Shown here in pieces: positions 48,163 through 54,860 of a stretch of DNA of 54,860 nucleotides. The notes under the pieces were generated by a model. The model searched no databases. It had not been told where the DNA came from and worked only from the letters and a program-made list of their open reading frames with translations. Source of the stretch: a virus; IMG/VR virus record IMGVR_UViG_3300018041_000008, positions 1-54,860 of that record; one strand, given 5' to 3'. The first letter of the stretch is position 1. Each line of letters opens with the position of its first letter. A program made the translations under genes and the position numbers.

Positions 48163-49704
48163 CTATTCTCCGTTTGGTTGTGTACTATCAGGTTGGTCTG
48201 CTTGTTGTTCTCTATCTTGTTGCTGTTGATCTAGAGCTTCTAAGTCAGCCATTGCTTTTCTTTCAGTTTCAATCTGTTTATCAATATCTTTAATATCATC
48301 TTCAGATTGTTTTAATATATAACGCCTTACATAATCCATTGAATAGAACTTACCTAAATATGGTTCAACTCTTTGTAAGGTTTCCATTCTACCATTTAAT
48401 ACTTCTGCTTCTTTTAATTCAGAGAAGTGATTATCTTCTTGGAAATCAAATCGTATATCTTGTACAATTTCATCCCATTCATCCGCTCTCATAATACCTT
48501 TAACAACTAATTGTATTTTAAGAGTGTCTAAAAATACTAAAGAAAATCTACGTCTAATACGTTCAATAAACTTATTAAATTTAACTTCATCTCTTGTTAT
48601 TTCATTTGATCTACCAAGACTGAACCCTTGTTGTGGTTGTAATCTTGAAATAGGTACATTTAATGCTTGGTATAATTTAGTTTGGAAGTATTGAATATCA
48701 GAAATTTCTCCAAGGCTTTGTCCACCTGGTAATGTAGTAATTTCTGTACCTTTGCCACCTTCTCTACGAGGCATCCAAAAATCTTCCATCATACTTAAAT
48801 GTTTACGATCATCTCTTACTTCGCCAGTAGTAGCATCGTAAACTACTTTATTTCTAAATTTATTCATAATATCGTTGACATACTGTTCTGCTTTCATCTT
48901 AGGAAGGTTACCAACGTCAACATAGAACACTCTTCTTTCTGGTGCCCTTGAAACTCGATAGATGACTAGAGCATCTTCGATCATTTTTAATTGATTTACT
49001 GGTTTAATTGCTTTATGTAAATGACCTAACATCATGTTTGTGTTAGAATCAGATAAACCAGAAGGAGCATAAACTACAGAATCTAAACTGAGCTTAACAC
49101 CTTGTGTTGTATTTTCATTAATGCCTTTATCATGATAGACATAGTATTCTTCAACAGAAGCTACTACTTCTACACCTTTAGCATTCTTTTCTTTTTTAAC
49201 ATTTTTAATCTTACGGATTTTTCTAGGATCTACGTATCGTAAATCAGCAATCCCTTTTTTAAGATTATTTTCATCTAATAATATGTGATAATATAGTCTA
49301 CCATCAACATACCATGACCTAAACATGTCATGACCTTTTTGGTTAAACTTATATAATTTTAATACATTTTTAAATTCTTCACGAATTTTATTTTTAATAG
49401 ATTCAGATAAGTCAACATCATCTAATACAACTTCAACAGGAGATTCGTCTGAATTAGCTACAATAGATTCATTAACAATATCTTCAATTGCATTATCGCA
49501 ATCAGAGTATTGTGCAATTTCACGGTATCTTCTTATTAAGTCATTTTCGTTCTTAATAATACCTTCAATGTCAACGGTCATGCCATAATATCCGGCAGTA
49601 CCTGATGTCATCATAGTTGAACCGTCATCAACTGAGGGAGCTACAATCGCTCCCTTAGATTGAATCTCTTTTTTCTTCTTTATCTCGAAGCCAAATATTT
49701 CCAT
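48163..49704 (-). CDS. 20: Portal protein, T4 gp20-like
   Basis: 513 residues (T4 524). IIKNENDLIRRYREIAQYSD, CDNAIEDIVNESIVAN, APERRVFYVDVGNLPKMKAE, QYVNDIMNKFRNKVVYDATT and ISRLQPQQGFSLGRSNEITR are classic gp20 blocks. Dodecameric portal that starts prohead assembly and serves as the packaging channel with gp17. Followed two bases later by the core-like gene. Confidence 0.98.
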   Translation of the reverse strand: MEIFGFEIKKKKEIQSKGAIVAPSVDDGSTMMTSGTAGYYGMTVDIEGIIKNENDLIRRYREIAQYSDCDNAIEDIVNESIVANSDESPVEVVLDDVDLSESIKNKIREEFKNVLKLYKFNQKGHDMFRSWYVDGRLYYHILLDENNLKKGIADLRYVDPRKIRKIKNVKKEKNAKGVEVVASVEEYYVYHDKGINENTTQGVKLSLDSVVYAPSGLSDSNTNMMLGHLHKAIKPVNQLKMIEDALVIYRVSRAPERRVFYVDVGNLPKMKAEQYVNDIMNKFRNKVVYDATTGEVRDDRKHLSMMEDFWMPRREGGKGTEITTLPGGQSLGEISDIQYFQTKLYQALNVPISRLQPQQGFSLGRSNEITRDEVKFNKFIERIRRRFSLVFLDTLKIQLVVKGIMRADEWDEIVQDIRFDFQEDNHFSELKEAEVLNGRMETLQRVEPYLGKFYSMDYVRRYILKQSEDDIKDIDKQIETERKAMADLEALDQQQQDREQQADQPDSTQPNGE

Positions 49705-49731
49705 AATAAACCTTTTATAATAAATCCACTA

Positions 49732-50328
49732 CTATAGAGGTAGTGGGAATGTACCAATTGGAGTATCTACTGATACATTAACACCAAAGTCAGAACCTTG
49801 AGTTGATGTATTTGAAGTCCAGTAGTTGTATGTCCATTCGATATCAAATGTTTCAATAACGTTATTTGCGTCATAGTCAAGTTGTACTGGAGAGATAGCT
49901 GTTGGATAAGCATCTCTAAATGTGTACGACTTAATAGCAGCACCATTTCTATCTAACTGAGTTACCAATAAATCTACTTGATAATCAGTTGGATTAGTAC
50001 GACCATCTGTTTGACTGTGATTCATAATACCGTCTGACCATTGCTCTAATGCATTTCTTACTGCAAATGATACATCGTTATATACAGTAATTGCCCAAGG
50101 TATAAATGTTCTTTCGCCTGCAAAGTTTACTTGCCGTCCACGATAGAAGACCTGAGTATTATCTATTGTAGAGGCTGGCAATTGAGCAGCCTTACAAAGA
50201 AACTGAGATCTAATACCAGTTAGTGAACCAGCAGAAACAAATGAAGGAAAAGATAAATCTACACGGAACTGATTGGGACGTGCTCCGCCCCCTGTCATCT
50301 GTGCTTTAAAATCGCTAATATTTGCCAT
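49732..50328 (-). CDS. 19: Tail tube protein, T4 gp19-like
   Basis: 198 residues (T4 163). NQFRVDLSFPSFVSAG, LCKAAQLPASTIDNTQVFYR, GRQVNFAGERTFIPWAITVY and FDIEWTYNYW match gp19. Stacked hexamers form the tail tube inside the gp18 sheath. Late box at 50355 lies between the gp18 stop and this start. Confidence 0.97.
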   Translation of the reverse strand: MANISDFKAQMTGGGARPNQFRVDLSFPSFVSAGSLTGIRSQFLCKAAQLPASTIDNTQVFYRGRQVNFAGERTFIPWAITVYNDVSFAVRNALEQWSDGIMNHSQTDGRTNPTDYQVDLLVTQLDRNGAAIKSYTFRDAYPTAISPVQLDYDANNVIETFDIEWTYNYWTSNTSTQGSDFGVNVSVDTPIGTFPLPL

Positions 50329-50354
50329 TTTCTTTCCTTTTAGTTACTCTTTAT

Positions 50355-50362
50355 TATTTATA
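50355..50362 (-). promoter_or_regulatory. Late promoter of gene 19 (TATAAATA)
   Basis: Exact late box 27-34 bases upstream of the gp19 ATG. Confidence 0.8.
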
Positions 50363-50364
50363 TG

Positions 50365-52320
50365 TTATGCACCAATCTCTTCAAAAGAAACTGAACTTCT
50401 TGCAGCAACGAAGTTAAGACTAATGAAGTTAATTGAGCGGGTAGGTTTAATAAAAATATCAGCAACGAATTCGTTACGATCGATAACTTCACCAGTATTA
50501 TTTGAATCATCACATTTAACTCTGAAATCAGTTACACCACGTCTACCTTGTACATCTCTAAGGAATGGTTCAACTAAATTCTTAAACTGAGCTCTTGTGA
50601 AACTGTCGTTAAATTCAAATAACTGGAATTTAGCAGCAGTAGCAATTGCTTTTTCTAAAACAATAAACAGTCTACGTACGTTAATACGATCGAATGCAGA
50701 TGGTTTAGCTAATAGTGTTTTATCACCAAATAACACTGTACCTTGACCTGGGAAAGCAACAACTGGGTTAACACCTGCTTTATACAGAGTATCTCTTTCA
50801 GTTTTACCTGGATTAACAGCTAGTTTAACCACGTTCTTAATTTGACCACGGTTAAGACCACCTGGTGACCACCAAGCATCATTAGTAAAATCAGTTCTAG
50901 CACAAAGACCAGCTATGTCACCATTTAATGGAACATATCTATATGTGTCATTGTATCTATCATACTGGTATTTATAACCAGAATCTAAAACAGCATATGA
51001 AGATGAAGGTAGAGCATTTCTATATGTAACTAAAGCATTAGCTGCAACAGATCCGCTACCAGTAATTACATCACCAGATAATGTATTTTGTGGTGAAACA
51101 AACACTACACAATCTTTTCTAACTTCTGCAACGTTATTAATTACATAAGTTGCAACAGTTGCTGAAGCTTTACCAATTGGAAGCAATGAAATATCATATA
51201 ATTCATCGTTAGCAAATATAGCATAAGCAGTTTGTAATTGGCCATCAGTAGAAGTTAAATCATCTACACCACCAGTTAATGAAATTGATGAAACTGCTGA
51301 CATATCTTTAAAGTCATTATTAGCTGCAGTTAATCCCCAATTTACACCAGTACCAGAACCACCTGTTGTTGTAGCAACACCTGTAGTGTGATCCATCCAC
51401 CAAATATATTTTGAATTTGCATTAATTACATTTTTGTAATAGTTGTTTGAACCATCTGATTTTTTAGCATCAGACGCTTTAGAAACATATGAAAATCTTT
51501 CTAAGATAGTACCAGCAGTACCTGTCCATAATCCATCTTCATCAATAACAATGATATGTAATTCATCATTACTACCACCAACTGAAGATACATATTCTGA
51601 AGTAGAAGGAGCTGAATCAAATTCTGCTTCATAATTCCAACCAGTATAATCTTGTGAATCTACCATTTCTACTTTAATAGAATTTCCTAGAGCACCTGCA
51701 AATTTAGCAGCCCACTCACCAACAACACCAGCACCATTGACATATGTGTCATTGTATTCATCAAAGTTTTTAATTTTAACACCAGCAGTAGCTACAGTAG
51801 CAGTACCTTCTGCATCAGTACCAGCAGAAGCATCAAATGTTATTGTTGGAGGTGAAGTGTATCCAGAACCAGCAGTAACTATAGTAATATCACCTACAGC
51901 ATCACCGTCTAATACACAGGTTGCTACAGCTTGTACACCACCTGAAATATCAGGAGCACTAATTGTAATAGCAGGAGCTGAAATATAAGAATCACCAGGT
52001 TGTGATACAGTAATTCCAGTTAAAGCTCCTGTTTGTGTTGCTACTGCATTTTTCGTATTAGTTGAATCTGATCTAACAACTAACAGATTATTTGTATATG
52101 ATAGGAAGTTAGCTGCGGTAAAGAACGATTGAGCATTAGCTGAAACAGGTTTACCGAATCTCTCTACTAAAACATTCTCTGATGAAATAGTAACTGGATC
52201 TTCGATAGGACCCCATTGAAATGCACCAGCAAACGCACCGATCGACGTAGACACTGCAGGGACAATTGAAGTCAAGTCCTGTTCTGTTACGGCTACTCCT
52301 GGAGATAATTGAAACGCCAT
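50365..52320 (-). CDS. 18: Tail sheath protein, T4 gp18-like
   Basis: 651 residues (T4 659). LSPGVAVTEQDLTSIVPAVS, GAFAGAFQWGPIEDPVTISS, NVLVERFGKPV at the start and WWSPGGLNRGQIKNVVKLAV, INVRRLFIVLEKAIATAAKF, FLRDVQGRRGVTDF at the end match gp18. The middle carries Gly/Ser/Thr-rich surface domains. Contractile sheath. Confidence 0.98.
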   Translation of the reverse strand: MAFQLSPGVAVTEQDLTSIVPAVSTSIGAFAGAFQWGPIEDPVTISSENVLVERFGKPVSANAQSFFTAANFLSYTNNLLVVRSDSTNTKNAVATQTGALTGITVSQPGDSYISAPAITISAPDISGGVQAVATCVLDGDAVGDITIVTAGSGYTSPPTITFDASAGTDAEGTATVATAGVKIKNFDEYNDTYVNGAGVVGEWAAKFAGALGNSIKVEMVDSQDYTGWNYEAEFDSAPSTSEYVSSVGGSNDELHIIVIDEDGLWTGTAGTILERFSYVSKASDAKKSDGSNNYYKNVINANSKYIWWMDHTTGVATTTGGSGTGVNWGLTAANNDFKDMSAVSSISLTGGVDDLTSTDGQLQTAYAIFANDELYDISLLPIGKASATVATYVINNVAEVRKDCVVFVSPQNTLSGDVITGSGSVAANALVTYRNALPSSSYAVLDSGYKYQYDRYNDTYRYVPLNGDIAGLCARTDFTNDAWWSPGGLNRGQIKNVVKLAVNPGKTERDTLYKAGVNPVVAFPGQGTVLFGDKTLLAKPSAFDRINVRRLFIVLEKAIATAAKFQLFEFNDSFTRAQFKNLVEPFLRDVQGRRGVTDFRVKCDDSNNTGEVIDRNEFVADIFIKPTRSINFISLNFVAARSSVSFEEIGA

Positions 52321-52366
52321 TGTGTTTCTCCTTAATTAATTGAACTAGAGTTACCTCTATATATGT

Positions 52367-52374
52367 TATTTATA
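52367..52374 (-). promoter_or_regulatory. Late promoter of gene 18 (TATAAATA)
   Basis: Exact late box about 47 bases upstream of the gp18 ATG. Confidence 0.8.
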
Positions 52375-52378
52375 TATA

Positions 52379-53965
52379 TTAAAAATTCATTAAAACTTCT
52401 TCAGCGGGATCATCTTGACCATCATTTACAAATCCAAATGGGGTCATTTCATCTTCTATTTGTTTAATCTGAGACTCATACATTTCTTGTCTCATATTAA
52501 CATTATTTAGATCTTTAAAATATGGGTTAGATGTTAACCAACTAAATAAAACTAATGTCATAACTAAATCATCATTATAACCTTCATCGGCAGAATAAGA
52601 CCCTCTTCTTTCAATAAACGTTGATATTTCAGCAATGGTGTCTGCATCTTGTATAAGTAACTTATTCTCTTCAACCATTGATTTAAAATTGGAACATCCA
52701 ATTCTTTTTACTTTTTTATCAGTTTGAACTCCTAATTGAGTTTGACCTCCGCCAAAACCACCAGAAATCACTTGACCATTAGAACCTCTATTAACAAAAA
52801 GTATATTTTCATACTCTAGTTCACTGTATAATATAGAAGGTACTTGTTCACTAGAGTTAATTTCTATTAAAACGTATGCTGTATTATATTCTTTTGCTAT
52901 TTTGTGTATAATAGTTGGATATAGCAACGGACTAATTTTATTGTCTCTATATTTTGCTACTTGTACATATGGTACTTGAGATACATCGATAATATTAAAT
53001 GCAGAATAATCAGCACCAACACCTTTAGCTGTATCAACCACCATAACATAGGTGTGATCTTTTACAGGTTCATCGAATACATCTAATCCATCTTTACTAT
53101 ATTTATAATCTTTAGGTTTTAGCTTTGATATAATATCAGCACTAATTAAAGTTAAACTTGAACCGAGAAAAGTACATAACACTTCTTGGTTATATTTAAG
53201 TTCTCCGAGCATATTCTTTTGTTCTTGTGCCCATTTTTCATCTCTACCAGGTATTTTCCAATAGGGTATAAACAATGGAACAAAATCATTCTTACCATTT
53301 TCAGCATCATTCCAGTATCTCCAGAAATGATTATATCCTAATGGAGTAGATGATAATAATATCTTTGTTGTTTCACCTGCAGAAATTGTAGGATATACCG
53401 AAGTAAAAAACTGTTCCGCTACATTATTTGGTATGATAGCTGTTTCATCAACATATAACATATTAACTGATTTACCTCGAATACCTGAAGCAGATGTTGC
53501 GGCAGTAAATACTTTACTATTATTTTCTAATTCAATATCACCTTTATTCCATACTGTAACGCCTTGTTGCATCCATTTAGGCAAATTTTCATACATTAAT
53601 TGGTATCTACTTAATACCTCGCGTGCTGCTGTGGCTTTGTTTGCCAATATGGCGACCGTTTTCGAATTTTGAAATATAGTATACCATAATATGTACGCAG
53701 CACTTGTGGTAGTTTTACCTTGTTGCCGACCTTCCATAAGAATAACTTTACGATTTTCATGTATTACTTTCACCTTTTCGACTTGACACTCATATAATTT
53801 AAAGGGAATTAGACCCATATCCAAAGATATAATCTTACAATAATTTTCTATAAAGTAGACTGGATCTTTAGCACATAGAGCATATTCCTCTACATTTTCT
53901 TTTGTAAATGGTATTGATACTCCAGCTGATTTTAGCTGAGAGTTACCAAGATATATTTGAGCCAT
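52379..53965 (-). CDS. 17: Terminase large subunit, T4 gp17-like
   Basis: 528 residues (T4 610). ATPase: Walker A EGRQQGKTT near 79-86, Walker B MLYVDE (D173-E174), coupling LLSSTP. Nuclease: MVVDTAKGVGADYSAF, VLIEINSS and GYNDDLVMTL supply the metal-binding acids. Packages DNA through gp20. Directly follows gene 15 with a one-base overlap; no small terminase gene (16) lies between. Confidence 0.98.
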   Translation of the reverse strand: MAQIYLGNSQLKSAGVSIPFTKENVEEYALCAKDPVYFIENYCKIISLDMGLIPFKLYECQVEKVKVIHENRKVILMEGRQQGKTTTSAAYILWYTIFQNSKTVAILANKATAAREVLSRYQLMYENLPKWMQQGVTVWNKGDIELENNSKVFTAATSASGIRGKSVNMLYVDETAIIPNNVAEQFFTSVYPTISAGETTKILLSSTPLGYNHFWRYWNDAENGKNDFVPLFIPYWKIPGRDEKWAQEQKNMLGELKYNQEVLCTFLGSSLTLISADIISKLKPKDYKYSKDGLDVFDEPVKDHTYVMVVDTAKGVGADYSAFNIIDVSQVPYVQVAKYRDNKISPLLYPTIIHKIAKEYNTAYVLIEINSSEQVPSILYSELEYENILFVNRGSNGQVISGGFGGGQTQLGVQTDKKVKRIGCSNFKSMVEENKLLIQDADTIAEISTFIERRGSYSADEGYNDDLVMTLVLFSWLTSNPYFKDLNNVNMRQEMYESQIKQIEDEMTPFGFVNDGQDDPAEEVLMNF

Positions 53966-54684
53966 TAAAAGTCATCTTCCCAATTTTCAACAATTGGATC
54001 GTCTGGTGTAGTACCAGTAGCAGTATAATTTCTATCTGGGTCAGAAAGATTAGCTAATGATGTAGTAATAATACCTTGCTCATTAACATTACCATAAACA
54101 TTAGTTTTCATTTGGAAATTTAATGTATGAGTAACGAATCGTCTTGTCTGAAAGTCACCATCATATTCATCGTTTACCATAACTGAATTTAATATAATAG
54201 GAACGGATTGTTTTATATTTAAATCAGGTAAAGCATTTACTGACAATGTGTATTCAGGAGTAAATATTGGAAGTATTTGCTCTAGTATTTGCATACCATC
54301 TTCTTGTGTTTTTGATATAATATACATACTAATATCAATATTATATGGTGCAGGACTAAATACACTCTTTTTATTACTACCATTTAAATTTTCACAGGTA
54401 ATTCTATTTAATTTATTTGTTTTTCTTGAAGGATCATAGGCATAACTTACAATTTCAAATGATATTCTTGGTAATGAAACGTAAGTATAGTTATTTAAAC
54501 CTGGATCACTGTCTAACCGTACTAGCCATTTTTCTTTTGGAGCATAAGCTAAAGGTACTTTAATAGTTTGTTCAACACTATTGTCATCATTTTTTCTTAT
54601 AATTCGAATATCTGAAAACAATCTGCCAAAAGCAACAATAGATTTTCTAATAGCTTCGTGGTAATAGGTATTATTATTAAGCAT
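53965..54684 (-). CDS. 15: Tail terminator/sheath stabiliser, T4 gp15-like
   Basis: 239 residues (T4 272). YYHEAIRKSIVAFGRLFSDI, VPLAYAPKEKWLVRLDSDPG, LPRISFEIVSYAYDPSRKTN and PYNIDISMYIISKTQEDGMQ match gp15. Caps the tail tube and sheath for head joining. Overlaps gene 14 and gene 17 by one base each. Confidence 0.95.
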   Translation of the reverse strand: MLNNNTYYHEAIRKSIVAFGRLFSDIRIIRKNDDNSVEQTIKVPLAYAPKEKWLVRLDSDPGLNNYTYVSLPRISFEIVSYAYDPSRKTNKLNRITCENLNGSNKKSVFSPAPYNIDISMYIISKTQEDGMQILEQILPIFTPEYTLSVNALPDLNIKQSVPIILNSVMVNDEYDGDFQTRRFVTHTLNFQMKTNVYGNVNEQGIITTSLANLSDPDRNYTATGTTPDDPIVENWEDDF

Positions 54685-54860
54685 TAACTAATTTCTCCAA
54701 ACGGATTATCTTCCGTAAATAGAACATCTGCTGCTTCTTCTTTGAATGAATTATTATCACCAAATGAATCTTGTGTATCAATATTTAGTATCTTAGCAGT
54801 AGCGGTTGCTTGATCGACTGTACCACCACCTGATAAAGTAATGGTTGGAATAGATGTATA
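54684..54860 (-). CDS. 14: Neck protein, T4 gp14-like, partial (3' end)
   Basis: 59 codons to the stop at 54684-54686: the C-terminal end with DSFGDNNSFKEEAADVLFTE and DNPFGEIS. Position before gene 15 and the acidic, F/G-rich end fit gp14, the neck protein. The 5' part lies outside the window, so the name rests mostly on gene order. Confidence 0.7.
   Translation of the reverse strand, partial: YTSIPTITLSGGGTVDQATATAKILNIDTQDSFGDNNSFKEEAADVLFTEDNPFGEIS

Noticed and set aside
1-54860. CRISPR arrays, insertion sequences, integrase or attachment sites
   Set aside because: No regularly spaced repeats, transposase or recombinase motifs were seen; the gene set is that of a lytic T4-like phage.

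Overview
The window is 54.9 kb of a T4-like (Tevenvirinae-type, contractile-tailed) bacteriophage genome. Every supported gene lies on the minus strand, so the phage reads from right to left here. The DNA is very A+T-rich by eye. T4 homologues, short overlapping genes, an Hsp20, a phage bS21 and exported envelope proteins resemble marine T4-like phages (pelagimyophage/HTVC008M and cyanophage relatives). No tRNA, CRISPR array, insertion sequence or integrase was seen. A 23-residue PQQ precursor peptide (PqqA-like) points to a host that makes PQQ, for example a marine methylotroph; this host call is inference.

Layout in transcription order: (1) 54860-41664, virion morphogenesis: gp14 (partial), gp15, gp17, gp18, gp19, gp20, three core or structural proteins, gp21, gp22, gp23, a 47-residue ORF and a second tail-tube-family protein. 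gp16 is not between gp15 and gp17. (2) 41658-30201, recombination, transcription and replication: uvsY, uvsW, an Sm-like protein, gp55 (late sigma), gp47, a small protein, gp46, a DUF932 protein, small genes, a winged-helix protein, a dNTP-pyrophosphohydrolase-like protein, gp45, gp44, a membrane protein, gp62 and regA. (3) 30200-22071, an island between regA and gene 43, which are neighbours in T4: PqqA-like peptide, bS21 with a non-canonical start, zinc ribbon, RNA polymerase omega-like protein, Hsp20, thioredoxin, and many small proteins with signal peptides, lipoboxes or single membrane segments. (4) 22070-13227: gp43, more lipoproteins, a MazG-like protein, a possible nuclease, a dCMP-hydroxymethylase-type thymidylate synthase homologue, dCMP deaminase, uvsX and gp41. 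(5) 13214-1, a late block: HAD phosphatase, conserved protein, KxDG ligase-like nucleotidyltransferase, fibre-like virion proteins, lipoprotein, HxGH nucleotidyltransferase with a basic tail and other structural proteins. Six of these begin with a motif like the T4 capsid-targeting sequence.

Two promoter classes can be read directly. Thirteen copies of a 30-bp minus-strand element consist of a TGTACTTTAATT-like box and TATAAT, with exactly 18 bp between the hexamers (one copy is divergent); they precede nearly every early or middle transcription unit. T4-type late boxes (TATAAATA) precede gp18, gp19, gp22, the gp19-like gene, the HAD block and several small genes, in keeping with gp55 and gp45 being encoded here. 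Strong UUCG or GC-rich hairpin terminators follow gp23, the PqqA-like peptide, Hsp20 and the Ig-domain protein.

Most notable: the PqqA-like peptide as a separate unit with its own leader and terminator; a set of enzymes apparently tagged for packaging into the head; the new promoter box; the bS21 gene lacking any ATG, GTG or TTG start; and a predicted leaderless DNA polymerase mRNA.
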